Source: JADLGH01 sp964586675 (GTDB lineage: Bacteria > Desulfobacterota_D > UBA1144 > Nemesobacterales > UBA2774). From it: a stretch of DNA of 64,000 nt. Below the pieces are notes generated by a model, which was given only the letters and a program-made list of their open reading frames with translations, was not told the DNA's origin and did not search any database. This document shows, one piece after another, positions 30,900 through 39,187 of this stretch (the first letter of the stretch is position 1; every line of letters starts with the position of its first letter). The stretch lies in assembly GCA_964586675.1 (NCBI GenBank), contig CAZPHQ010000009.1, positions 1 through 64,000 on the forward strand, given 5' to 3'. Both the position numbers and the translations under genes were made by a program.

Positions 30900-32087
30900 A
30901 TGAAAAAGCCAAAGGAATATCCAAAACTCGCTGCCGGATTAAGGGCGCTCGAAACCGAGCCCGAATACGACGTCGCGGCGTTCGAAGACAACGATACGCT
31001 CCAATTCGACGACGACGATACGGGGGCCGAATTCCGTCCGGGTGCGCCGCAGAGGAAGAGGAAGAAAAAAGCGGGGGCCTCGAAGCTCGAAGAGCACCTC
31101 CGCCTCCTTCATGTTTACTTCCGCGACCTCGAGCACGAAACCTCTCTCCTTTCGCCGAAAGAAGAGCTTCGTATCGCGGCAAACATACGGAAGTGCGAGA
31201 ACAAGGCCGAGGCGATAAGAACGCTTCTCACAGAGCTCGCCGAAGGGAAATCGCCGAAGAAGCAGAAGGGCTATCCCCTTTACGACGGGGGAGGCGAAGT
31301 CCTGGACTATGTCCAGAGGATGAACACCCTCTCGAACGCCTATGTAAAGCGCTCCCACGAGCTCAAAAACCGCTTCATCAAATCCAACCTCAAACTCGTC
31401 ATCAGCATCGCCAAGAACTACATGGGAAGGGGCCTCCCCCTTGCCGACCTCATACAGGAAGGCAACCTCGGCCTCATGCGGGCCGTCGAAAAATTCGACT
31501 ACACCCTCGGATATAAATTCTCCACATACGCCAGCTGGTGGATACAGCAGGCCGTATTCCGCGCCCCGTTCGAAAAGACGAAGACGATTCGCATACCCGT
31601 TTATCTCTACGAATGGGCGGGAAAGGTTAAGGCCGTGACGGCTATGCTCACGAAAGAGCTCGACAGGGAGCCGACGTGCGAAGAGATAGCGCGCGAGCTC
31701 GAGATCGCGCCGTCGGTCGTCAAGCGCATCATTCAGACGGCGTCCGACGTTATGAACAACGTGCAGTCGCTCGACGCCCCGATATCCAACGACGACCAGC
31801 GCACCTATATTGAATTCGTAGAAGACTCGAAAATACCCCCGCCCGACACCGCAATACTCAAACGCTCTGTACAGAACAGGATAGAGGATGTCCTCTCCAC
31901 GCTGACGCCCAAGGAAGAAGAAATAATAAGGATGCGTTTCGGGATAGGGATAGAAACCACCTACACGCTGAACGAAATCGGCGACAAGTTCGGCGTCACA
32001 AGAGAGCGCATCAGGCAGATCGAAAAATCCGCCCTCGACAAGATAGCGTCCTCCTACCTCGGCGACTATCTCAGGGATTTAGTTTAG
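30900..32087 (+). CDS. RpoD/RpoS-type sigma-70 factor (group 2)
   Basis: A 395-residue sigma factor. Residues 1-60 are an acidic, non-conserved extension (DNDTLQFDDDDTGAE). A short region 1.2 (YFRDLEHETSLLSPKEELRI) and a variable insert follow. Region 2 has FIKSNLKLVISIAKNYMGRG, LADLIQEGNLGLMRAVEKFD and YASWWIQQA. Region 3 follows, and region 4 has LTPKEEEIIRMRFGIG with the helix-turn-helix LNEIGDKFGVTRERIRQIEK. It lacks region 1.1 of the housekeeping factor, so a group 2 (RpoS-like) stationary or stress role is likely. GGGGA lies four bases before ATG. The hairpin in its leader suggests post-transcriptional control. The following gap holds repeats. Confidence 0.9.
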   Translation: MKKPKEYPKLAAGLRALETEPEYDVAAFEDNDTLQFDDDDTGAEFRPGAPQRKRKKKAGASKLEEHLRLLHVYFRDLEHETSLLSPKEELRIAANIRKCENKAEAIRTLLTELAEGKSPKKQKGYPLYDGGGEVLDYVQRMNTLSNAYVKRSHELKNRFIKSNLKLVISIAKNYMGRGLPLADLIQEGNLGLMRAVEKFDYTLGYKFSTYASWWIQQAVFRAPFEKTKTIRIPVYLYEWAGKVKAVTAMLTKELDREPTCEEIARELEIAPSVVKRIIQTASDVMNNVQSLDAPISNDDQRTYIEFVEDSKIPPPDTAILKRSVQNRIEDVLSTLTPKEEEIIRMRFGIGIETTYTLNEIGDKFGVTRERIRQIEKSALDKIASSYLGDYLRDLV

Positions 32088-32128
32088 AATCCGACGTCGC
32101 GGCTGTGAGCCGCGACAACCATCCATCC

Positions 32129-32329
32129 GTCATCCTGAATTTAATTCAGGATATCCTTTTTATTCTGTCATCTCGAACAACGATTTCGAGCGAGCGAGGA
32201 ATCGGACGCCGCCCCCTTAAGCACAAGCGTTTATCTAGTACCGCTCAAGACCTGCTTTCTTTAGTATCAAGCTTGTATCGGGAATCCATTCTATCATTTT
32301 TGTCATTTCGAGCGTATGCGAGAAATCTA
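32129..32329. repeat. Cluster of GTCAT...AATC hairpin repeats
   Basis: Modules: gtcatcctgaatttaattcaggatatcc (first 20 bases shown by positions 32129-32148, ending 32156), gtcatctcgaacaacgatttcgag... (32167-32205), a truncated cgggaatcca element (32270-32288) and gtcatttcgagcg...gagaaatct (32302-32329). The 265-base gap 32088-32352 has no gene. Confidence 0.82.
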
Positions 32330-32352
32330 TTTTTGCTTATAATCCATCACCA

Positions 32353-32694
32353 CTACGGCACCGTCCCATTCAGCAAATAAGTCCCCAACTTGGCAACATA
32401 CGCGTCGAGGTCGAAGGGCGGCGTCCAGTCCTGATCCACTGTTATGTAAAGCACCTGCCCTGGATAAATCCTGTTCGGATTCCGGATCGTGCCCGCGTTA
32501 TCCTGGTAAATCCTCACCCACTGCCTTGGGTCCCTGTAGTAATACCCCGCCAGCAGATGAAGCTGCTCGGAGCCTTTTACAGTATGCGCGATAACCCGCT
32601 TCGGCGGATCGGGCGGAAACTCGATGGAATGGGAATTAGGAACCACGAAGCCGAGTAAAATCAGGAATGGCGTCAAGAACCTGAGAATGTGCAT
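32353..32694 (-). CDS. Exported LysM-domain protein
   Basis: A 113-residue protein with a signal peptide (MHILRFLTPFLILLGFVV) and one LysM domain, a peptidoglycan-binding fold. The domain runs from about residue 37 (AHTVKGSEQLHLLAGYYY) through RQWVRIYQDNAGTIRNPNRI to YPGQVLYI. It resembles the C-terminal LysM of the DUF4398/XkdP or BON-LysM type. No catalytic domain is attached, so it probably tethers or senses the cell wall. The ATG at 32694 is chosen because it begins the signal peptide. The upstream extension is antisense to dtd. It is divergent from dtd. Confidence 0.82.
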   Translation of the reverse strand: MHILRFLTPFLILLGFVVPNSHSIEFPPDPPKRVIAHTVKGSEQLHLLAGYYYRDPRQWVRIYQDNAGTIRNPNRIYPGQVLYITVDQDWTPPFDLDAYVAKLGTYLLNGTVP

Positions 32695-32785
32695 CGTTTC
32701 ATCCCGTTTGATTTCAAACCCCGTTATCCATATTATAATGCATCGGCATCGGTCAGCATACCGAAATGTCAGCGGCACACAAACC

Positions 32786-33235
32786 ATGCGCGCCATAATC
32801 CAACGTGTAAAAGAAGCCAGGGTCGACATCGGCAGCGAAACTGTCGGCCAAATAGGCGAGGGGATTCTCGTTCTCCTCGGGGCCGGCAAGGACGATACCC
32901 GCGCCGACGCCGATTATCTCGCCGACAAGATCCTTTCCCTCCGCATATTCGAGGACCCGGACGGCAAGATGAATCTCTCCGTCGCAGACACGGGCGGCTC
33001 GCTCCTCGTCGTCTCCCAGTTCACCCTCTACGGCGACTGCAGGAAGGGCAGGCGTCCGTCGTTCGACAAGGCCGCGCCGCCAGAAGTCGCGGAGGCCCTC
33101 TACGAAGAATTCGTTTCGAAGCTCCGCTCCCGAGGCGCCCGAGTCGAAACCGGCCGCTTCCGCGCTATGATGGACGTCCACCTCGTCAACTGGGGCCCAG
33201 TCACGCTCCTTATCGACAGCAGGAAAGAGTTTTAG
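32786..33235 (+). CDS. dtd: D-aminoacyl-tRNA deacylase
   Basis: A 149-residue enzyme that removes D-amino acids (and glycine from tRNA-Ala) after mischarging. The two active-site motifs are present: SQFTLYGDCRKGRRPSF and the Gly-cisPro motif NWGPVT near the C-terminus, where most bacteria have NxGPVT. The family N-terminus MRAIIQRVKEARVDI fixes the ATG at 32786, so the longer frame upstream is rejected. A TATAAT-like hexamer lies about 45 bases upstream. It is divergent from the LysM gene and precedes smpB after a repeat-containing gap. Confidence 0.93.
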   Translation: MRAIIQRVKEARVDIGSETVGQIGEGILVLLGAGKDDTRADADYLADKILSLRIFEDPDGKMNLSVADTGGSLLVVSQFTLYGDCRKGRRPSFDKAAPPEVAEALYEEFVSKLRSRGARVETGRFRAMMDVHLVNWGPVTLLIDSRKEF

Positions 33236-33261
33236 TTCCGGGCTAAGCGCTCCGTTTGTAT

Positions 33262-33480
33262 GTCATTCCCGAATGCTTGTATCGGGAATCCATTTCCGCC
33301 AGCAATCCATCAAGCGTTTCTTGTCATCTCGAACGTACGTGAGAGATCTATTTGTAATTTCTCTTTGCGGACAGCGTCCGCAGGCATACGACGTAGCATG
33401 GACAATGCTATCAGCTAGTGCCGTGCGGCCACTCTTTAAAGCTCCACCGTGCTATGCCGAAAAACGCACACCGCGTGTGT
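33262..33480. repeat. Dispersed repeat modules between dtd and smpB
   Basis: A complete gtcattcccgaatgc...gggaatcca module (33262-33292), a gtcatctcgaacg...gagagatct module (33323-33350) and the gctatgccgaaaaacgcaca...gtgtgt element (33451-33480), which is related to copies at 16118-16144 and 63759-63789. No gene lies in 33236-33513. Confidence 0.75.
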
Positions 33481-33507
33481 TGATTTCCCCCCGCCAGACA
33501 TTATATT
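33480..33507 (+). promoter_or_regulatory. Predicted smpB promoter giving a leaderless mRNA
   Basis: TTGATT and TATATT are separated by 16 bases. The -10 ends only six bases before the ATG at 33514, so transcription should begin on the start codon itself. No ribosome binding site is present. Confidence 0.55.
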
Positions 33508-33513
33508 ACCCCC

Positions 33514-33963
33514 ATGGAAAAGGTGGTCTGCACTCATCCGAGGGCTAAGCGCGATTACGACATCGAGGAAAATTACGAGGCCGGCATCGAGCTCAAGGGC
33601 TCCGAGGTAAAATCCCTCCGCGCGAACCAGGCGAGCATAAAGGAGAGCTTCGCCATGATCAGGGACGAAGAGGTGTTTCTCATTAACAGCTACATCGCCC
33701 CCTACGAACAGGCGAACCTGTTCAACCACGAGCCCCGGCGCGAGCGTAAGCTCCTCCTCAACAAGCGCGAGATAAACCGCCTCATGGGGAAAACCCTCAT
33801 CCGCGGCTACACCCTCATCCCGCTCAAGATCTACTTCAAGAAAGGGAAGGCTAAGGTCGACCTCGCCCTCGGCAAGGGAAAGAAAGTCCACGACCGCCGC
33901 GACGACATCAAGAAGCGCGAGGCCGACAGGGAAATGGAAAAGGCCTTAAAGCGTCGCTACTGA
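33514..33963 (+). CDS. smpB: SsrA-binding protein SmpB
   Basis: A 149-residue RNA-binding protein that works with tmRNA to rescue stalled ribosomes. Diagnostic segments are RDYDIEENYEAGIELKGSEV, SLRANQASIKESFAMI, FLINSYIAPYEQ and the basic tail KKVHDRRDDIKKREADREME, which becomes helical in the decoding channel. The length is normal. Its RNA partner ssrA begins 136 bases downstream on the same strand. The promoter spacing suggests a leaderless transcript. Confidence 0.96.
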   Translation: MEKVVCTHPRAKRDYDIEENYEAGIELKGSEVKSLRANQASIKESFAMIRDEEVFLINSYIAPYEQANLFNHEPRRERKLLLNKREINRLMGKTLIRGYTLIPLKIYFKKGKAKVDLALGKGKKVHDRRDDIKKREADREMEKALKRRY

Positions 33964-34099
33964 CCTGTGGCGTCCTCCCCACGCATAGTGTATCTTTATA
34001 ACTCTTTACCCTGGCACAGCCCGGGGTTGAAATCGGCGTAACAGTAATTATTTTATTTAGAGCGTTTACGCTGCATTACTCAAGCGTGTTCTTTGACAT

Positions 34100-34563
<464 letters not shown>

Positions 34564-34565
<2 letters not shown>

Positions 34566-34836
34566 GGCGAAGGGGGACAAGCCTGTAAATAAAATGTTCT
34601 ATGTATATCTGATTCAAAGCGAATCCCACCCTGACCGGCGCTACATAGGATGTACCCGAAATTTAAAAGATCGTTTACAAAGGCATAACGCTGGTAGATC
34701 TTCACATACGGCGCAGTATACTCCCTGGAAACTCGTAACCTACCATGCTTTCTCTGACAAACTTAAAGCACAGGAGTTTGAACGTTATTTGAAATCCGGT
34801 TCCGGGCAGGCTTTCGCTCGCAAGCGCTTTTGGTAA
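34564..34836 (+). CDS. GIY-YIG nuclease-domain protein
   Basis: A 90-residue single-domain GIY-YIG protein of the YhbQ/UPF0213 type: FYVYLIQSESHPDRRYIGCT with the YVY and YIG elements, RNLKDRLQRHNAGRSS with the catalytic-face Arg, HTAQYTPWKLVTYHAF and a late Glu in AQEFERYLKSGSGQAF. The first ten residues (MAKGDKPVNK) are encoded by a repeated hairpin sequence shared with the ssrA downstream region. Translation may therefore begin at Met11 (34594) instead. Less GC-biased codons than smpB and the position directly after tmRNA suggest transfer. Cellular role unknown; structure-specific DNA cleavage is the family activity. Confidence 0.82.
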
Positions 34837-34898
34837 TTAAACGCACCGCAATAGATAATCCTCGAGAGCTACAAAACGCTTCCGCTGCCTGTATCCGC

Positions 34899-35399
34899 CT
34901 AAAGCGTCTTCACAAACGCCACAAGCTGATCGAGTGCCGCTCCCCATCCCTCCTGGAATCCCATTTCCTCGTGCTGCTTCCTTCCTGCTTCGGTCGGGTG
35001 AATGGCGATCGCCGTGTACTTCGTGCCGCTGCCGTGCGGCTCGAGCAGAAGTATAGCCGTCATGAAATTATCGATGCAGTGGCCGACCTTGTCAGCCGGG
35101 CGATAACCCGCCTGAAGAGCGTCTGTCCAGACGAGCTTCTCGTTCTCGACGACTTCGAGATAGCAGCCGACATTCGGATAATCTTCGCCTTCGGGTGAGC
35201 GCATCACGGTATAAAATATACCGCCGGGACGAAGGTCTATCTTGCAGTCAACCGTCTGCCACGGGGCGGGCGTAAACCACTTCGTCACGTATTCCGGCGT
35301 TGTCCACGCCTTCCATACCAGCTCTCTTGGCACATCGATGACGCGCTCCAGTATAAGGTCGAGCTTCGGATTAAGGTTGTATTTCGTGCTAGCCATCAT
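34899..35399 (-). CDS. SRPBCC/AHSA1-family protein
   Basis: A 166-residue protein of the SRPBCC (START-like) superfamily, AHSA1-related. It has ERVIDVPRELVWKAWTTPEY, KWFTPAPWQTVDCKIDLRPG and a C-terminal helix EEMGFQEGWGAALDQLVAF that closes the ligand cavity. Ligand and function are unknown. The start ATG at 35399 overlaps the stop of the upstream ArsR gene as ATGA, so it is translationally coupled. ArsR-SRPBCC pairs are a common two-gene unit in bacteria, in which the regulator controls its own operon. Confidence 0.88.
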   Translation of the reverse strand: MMASTKYNLNPKLDLILERVIDVPRELVWKAWTTPEYVTKWFTPAPWQTVDCKIDLRPGGIFYTVMRSPEGEDYPNVGCYLEVVENEKLVWTDALQAGYRPADKVGHCIDNFMTAILLLEPHGSGTKYTAIAIHPTEAGRKQHEEMGFQEGWGAALDQLVAFVKTL

Positions 35400-35731
35400 T
35401 CTTTCTCCTTAAGCGTTTTTAGAAAATTGTCCAGCTGATCCAGTCGCTTTTCCCAAATCTTCCGCTGTTTTTCGATCCACGTTCCGGCCTCTTCGAGCGG
35501 CCCGGGCACAAGGCTGTACGTCCTCACGCGCCCTTTCTTCTTCGAGCTCACGAGCCCGCATTTCTCGAGCACCCCAAGGTGCTGCGTGAAAGAGGGAAGG
35601 GCCATGTCGAACGGCCCCGCCAGCTCGCTCACGGCGGCGGGCCCCCTTCCGAGCCTCGCGAGGACAGCCCTCCGCGTCGGATCGGAGAGCGCGTGAAACA
35701 CCCTATCGAGCTGCATATTATTGTTAGGCAT
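35396..35731 (-). CDS. ArsR-family transcriptional regulator
   Basis: A 111-residue winged-helix regulator with FHALSDPTRRAVLARLGRGP, VSELAGPFDMALPSFTQHL and LVSSKKKGRVRTYSLVPG. Its single Cys (EKCGLVSS) is not in a metal-site motif, so it is probably not a metal sensor, in line with other ArsR proteins paired with SRPBCC partners. The predicted start codon lies inside a perfect 16-bp palindrome, a candidate autoregulatory operator. First gene of a two-gene minus-strand operon. Confidence 0.9.
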   Translation of the reverse strand: MPNNNMQLDRVFHALSDPTRRAVLARLGRGPAAVSELAGPFDMALPSFTQHLGVLEKCGLVSSKKKGRVRTYSLVPGPLEEAGTWIEKQRKIWEKRLDQLDNFLKTLKEKE

Positions 35732-35739
35732 ATGCCTAA
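35724..35739. promoter_or_regulatory. 16-bp palindrome over the ArsR start codon
   Basis: ttaggcatatgcctaa is a perfect palindrome that contains the ATG of the ArsR gene (35731-35729). A dimeric winged-helix repressor bound here would block its own transcription if the start site is near. It may equally belong to a near-leaderless promoter region (taaata lies just upstream). Confidence 0.6.
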
Positions 35740-35957
35740 GTATTTACGATACCGGTCTTCCTGTCAATTCTTTTTCTCTTCCCGCTTTTATTGGATAGGA
35801 AGCAGAGAGAAAAGCTGCGGTATGTCCTGAAACCTGAAGCGAGTTGAACATCCTTGAACATAATTTCATCTCACTGCTCATAACGGGAGGGTAAGGGTAG
35901 GGGTTCCCTCATAGTCCGGTAAACTAATGTCGATACTACGCCGGAGGAGAAGCTGTC

Positions 35958-36905
35958 ATGGGAATGAGAAAACTTGGAAACACTGACTTATACACGGCCC
36001 CCGTCGTTCTGGGCGGCAACGTGTTCGGCTGGACGATAGACGAGAAGCAGTCGTTCGAAGTCTTAGATGAATTCACAGGGCTCGGGTTCAACGCCGTCGA
36101 CACGGCAGACGTCTACTCCCGCTGGGCGCGCGGCAACCAGGGCGGCGAGTCCGAAACGATAATCGGCAAATGGATGAAGGAGCGCGGCAACCGCGGCAAA
36201 ATTCTCCTGATCACGAAAGTCGGCTACGACATGAGCGAGGGAAAGAATATCAGCAGGAAATATATACTGAAACAGGTCGAGAGCTCCCTCAGGCGGCTTC
36301 AGACGGACCATATCGACCTCTACTTCACACACCAGGACGACGACATAACGCCTGTCGAAGAAACGCTCTCGGCACACGAAGAACTCATAAAGGCAGGAAA
36401 GGTGAGGTGGATAGGGGCTTCTAACATCTCGCCCGAAAGGCTCGAAGACTCGATCGCCGCGAGCGCCGCAAAAGGCCTCCCGAGATACGAGGTCTTCCAG
36501 CCCGAATACAACCTCTACGACAGGCAGGGATTCGAAAAGGGAGTCGGGCCGATATGCAGGGAGCACGGCCTCGGCGTCATAGTATACTTCGCACTGGCAA
36601 AGGGCTTCCTCACCGGCAAGTACAGAAACGAAGGCGATCTTGGGAAGAGCGTCAGGGGACGCGGCATACCAAACTATCTCGACGAGCGCGGCCTGCGGAT
36701 ACTGAAAGCCCTCGACGAGACAGCCGAAAAGCACGGCGTCTCGCAGGCCGCCGTCTCACTGGCGTGGCTCATGGCAAAGCCCCCCGTAACAGCGCCGATC
36801 GCGAGCTCGACGAAGCCTCATCACCTTAAATCCTTCGCCGAGGCGGCAGGGATCAAATTAGACGCCGACGACATGGCGAAGCTCGATACAGCGTCGGCTT
36901 ATTAG
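35958..36905 (+). CDS. Aldo-keto reductase
   Basis: A 315-residue NADPH-dependent oxidoreductase with the AKR catalytic tetrad Asp48 and Tyr53 (AVDTADVYS), Lys87 (LLITKVGYD) and His125 (LYFTHQDDD). The closest-looking groups are the YajO/YhdN-like and voltage-channel-beta-like AKRs. LGGNVFGWTIDEKQSFEVLD at the N-terminus is typical. The substrate is not predictable. GGAGGAG lies ten bases before the ATG. It stands alone, 123 bases before the ABC exporter operon. Confidence 0.9.
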   Translation: MGMRKLGNTDLYTAPVVLGGNVFGWTIDEKQSFEVLDEFTGLGFNAVDTADVYSRWARGNQGGESETIIGKWMKERGNRGKILLITKVGYDMSEGKNISRKYILKQVESSLRRLQTDHIDLYFTHQDDDITPVEETLSAHEELIKAGKVRWIGASNISPERLEDSIAASAAKGLPRYEVFQPEYNLYDRQGFEKGVGPICREHGLGVIVYFALAKGFLTGKYRNEGDLGKSVRGRGIPNYLDERGLRILKALDETAEKHGVSQAAVSLAWLMAKPPVTAPIASSTKPHHLKSFAEAAGIKLDADDMAKLDTASAY

Positions 36906-37028
36906 CCCAGCCGACTATGGGGTGCCACAGCGTCACTTGAAACTCGCCGAGCGTCCTGCATCCTTTATAACCTGCTGCGATACGGAAAAGATGTGCAACT
37001 TTCCACGGCAAGCATACTCAAATAACTT

Positions 37029-38057
37029 ATGGATAACGCAATCGTAGTCGAAGGTCTCCGAAAGTCCTACGGAAAACTTAGCGTACTCGAAGGGATAGAT
37101 TTCTCTGTCAGGAGGGGCTCCGTCTTCGGCCTCCTGGGCCCTAACGGCGCCGGCAAGACGACGACTGTCCGCATACTCAGCACGCTTCTGAAGCCCGACG
37201 GCGGCCGCGTCACTGTAAACGGCCACGACGTCGTCGCGGACGCGCATAAAGTGAGGGCCAGCATCGGTCTCACAGGACAGTACGCCGCCGTGGACGAATA
37301 CCTTACAGGCGAGGAGAACCTCCTCATGATGGGCCGGCTCTACAGGCTCAGCATGTCCGATGCGCGGCGGCGGACAGCCGAGCTCCTGGAACAGTTCGGT
37401 CTCGTAGACGCGGCACGGAGGCCGCTCAAGACCTACTCCGGCGGCATGAGGAGGCGTCTTGATCTGGCGGCGAGCCTCATAGCGTCTCCCTCCGTGATAT
37501 TCCTCGACGAGCCGACGACGGGCCTCGACCCGCGAAGCAGGCTGATAATGTGGGACATCATAAAGGAGCTCGCCGCGGGCGACACGACCATACTCCTGAC
37601 GACACAGTACATGGAAGAGGCCGACAGGCTCGCCGAAGATATAGTCGTCATCGACAAGGGCACCGTAATATCCCAGGGCACGCCGGACGAGCTCAAGGCC
37701 CGCGTTGGAACGGAGCGCATTGAACTCATAATAGCGGTAGGGTCGGACTTCGTCGCCGCCCAGAGAGCCATATGCGCGGACGGCGACCATGCCGATCATC
37801 ACAAACGAACCATAAGCGTCGCCACGAAGGGCGGTGTAGGAGAGCTGAAGGATATTTTAGACAGGCTCACGCGCGCCGGGGTGGAAGTCGAAACGCTGTC
37901 GCTTCACCGCCCGACACTCGACGACGTGTTCCTCACACTCACGGGCCGCGCCGCGACACCCGCCGAAGCGAACGGCAACCCCAACGGCGGCCCCGATAAA
38001 GACGCGGCGGCGGATAAAAATGGAGAGCCGAAAACAAAGGAGAGAATAAAGTCATGA
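37029..38057 (+). CDS. ABC transporter ATP-binding protein, DrrA-like
   Basis: A 342-residue ATPase of the DrrA/daunorubicin-resistance subfamily. Walker A is GPNGAGKTT (37-45), the signature is YSGGMRRRLDLA and Walker B is VIFLDEPTTGLDP (Asp160, Glu161). The C-terminal DUF4162-like domain (about 240-310, VETLSLHRPTLDDVFLTLTG) is typical of drug and lipid exporters. A Lys/Asn/Gly-rich tail of 30 residues is extra. It overlaps the permease gene by four bases, so the pair forms one exporter. Substrate unknown. No ribosome site is obvious. Confidence 0.93.
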   Translation: MDNAIVVEGLRKSYGKLSVLEGIDFSVRRGSVFGLLGPNGAGKTTTVRILSTLLKPDGGRVTVNGHDVVADAHKVRASIGLTGQYAAVDEYLTGEENLLMMGRLYRLSMSDARRRTAELLEQFGLVDAARRPLKTYSGGMRRRLDLAASLIASPSVIFLDEPTTGLDPRSRLIMWDIIKELAAGDTTILLTTQYMEEADRLAEDIVVIDKGTVISQGTPDELKARVGTERIELIIAVGSDFVAAQRAICADGDHADHHKRTISVATKGGVGELKDILDRLTRAGVEVETLSLHRPTLDDVFLTLTGRAATPAEANGNPNGGPDKDAAADKNGEPKTKERIKS

Positions 38058-38872
38058 CTCCCATGCCGCGCAGGGTCGAGCCCGCCCGCCATTCCGAGCT
38101 CTACTGGATGCTCAGCGATTCGTGGGTGCTGACGAGGCGGAGCATAAAGCACATCACCCGAAACCTCGACCAGCTCCTGTCGCTGATAATAATGCCGGTC
38201 ATGTTCCTGCTCCTGTTCCGTTACGTCTTCGGCGGCGCGATAGACACGGGCGGGACGACTTACGTGAATTTTCTAGTCGCGGGCATACTCGTCCAGACGC
38301 TCGCGTTCGGCTCCAGCAATACGACAGTCAATCTCGTTCTCGACCTCAGGCGCGGAATCGTAGACAGGTTCCGCTCGCTCCCGATGTACAGCTCGTCGCT
38401 GCTCACGGGCCACGTCCTGGCCGACCTCTTCCGGAACACGATCTCAGGCCTCATCATGTTAGCCGCGGGGCTCGCCGTCGGATTCCGCCCGACGGCCGAC
38501 GCAGAGGAATGGCTCAAGGTACTGGGGCTTCTCCTCCTCTTCACTTTCTCCATATCGTGGTTCTGCGCCATACTCGGCCTCGTCGTCAGGAGCCTCGAGG
38601 CCGCGCAGTGGATAAGCTTCCTCTTCATAATGCCGCTGACGTTCGCATCGAGCGCATTCGTCCCGACCGACGGCATGCCGACCGCGCTCAAGATATTCGC
38701 CGAGAACCAGCCGTTCACGATAGTCATTCAGGCCATGCGCGCATGGCTCGTCGGAACACCGATTGGAAACGACGGCTGGCTCTCTGTCGCATGGTGCATC
38801 GGCATAACTGTAGTCTGCATGCCGATTGCGGCGTGGCTCTACAGGCGTCAGGCCCGCTTCCCAGCGCTCTAG
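38054..38872 (+). CDS. ABC-2 type transporter permease, DrrB-like
   Basis: A 272-residue inner-membrane protein with about six helices, partner of the preceding ATPase. It follows the DrrB pattern: LTRRSIKHITRNLDQLLSLI, IMPVMFLLLFRYVFGGAI, VNFLVAGILVQTLAFGSS and LRRGIVDRFRSLPMYSSSLL, with a late PLTFASSAFVPTDGMP. It should export hydrophobic compounds or lipids. No biosynthetic gene cluster is nearby, so self-resistance to a home-made antibiotic is not indicated. Confidence 0.92.
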   Translation: MTPMPRRVEPARHSELYWMLSDSWVLTRRSIKHITRNLDQLLSLIIMPVMFLLLFRYVFGGAIDTGGTTYVNFLVAGILVQTLAFGSSNTTVNLVLDLRRGIVDRFRSLPMYSSSLLTGHVLADLFRNTISGLIMLAAGLAVGFRPTADAEEWLKVLGLLLLFTFSISWFCAILGLVVRSLEAAQWISFLFIMPLTFASSAFVPTDGMPTALKIFAENQPFTIVIQAMRAWLVGTPIGNDGWLSVAWCIGITVVCMPIAAWLYRRQARFPAL

Positions 38873-39187
38873 TCCACCCATTTTCACAACTCCGCAGCAC
38901 CTTGATACGGCGGGGGAGTGGTCTATTCATTCAGTCTTTTCACGGATTCTCTCCGATATGCTTGACTGGTTCTCTTTTCCCTGAACAATTATAATATTCG
39001 GTTTATTAACTCTAATGAAGGTACACGCTACGTATATACACGCATATCTGACATTAAATACCGCTTTCAAGACAGACGTAAATAGTGCGCGCCCGCTTCT
39101 CAGCGGCTGAAGAATAACGGGCCGGGAACCATAACCCGGAGCGCGATTCGACAATTCGACCCCATTCGTTCAAAGCAACGGAGCGCA
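38873..39187. other. Intergenic region without a gene
   Basis: This 315-base stretch has no convincing reading frame. It contains an AT-rich part (38970-39060) with TTGACT and TATAAT hexamers, but they are 22 bases apart, too far for a normal promoter. GGAG lies before the SulP start. I see no repeat module here. Confidence 0.55.

Noticed and set aside
33273..33548. Plus-strand frame between dtd and smpB
   Set aside because: It is composed of repeat modules and runs through the smpB promoter in another frame.
38962..39000. TTGACT and TATAAT as a SulP promoter
   Set aside because: The hexamers are 22 bases apart, too far for sigma-70 recognition.
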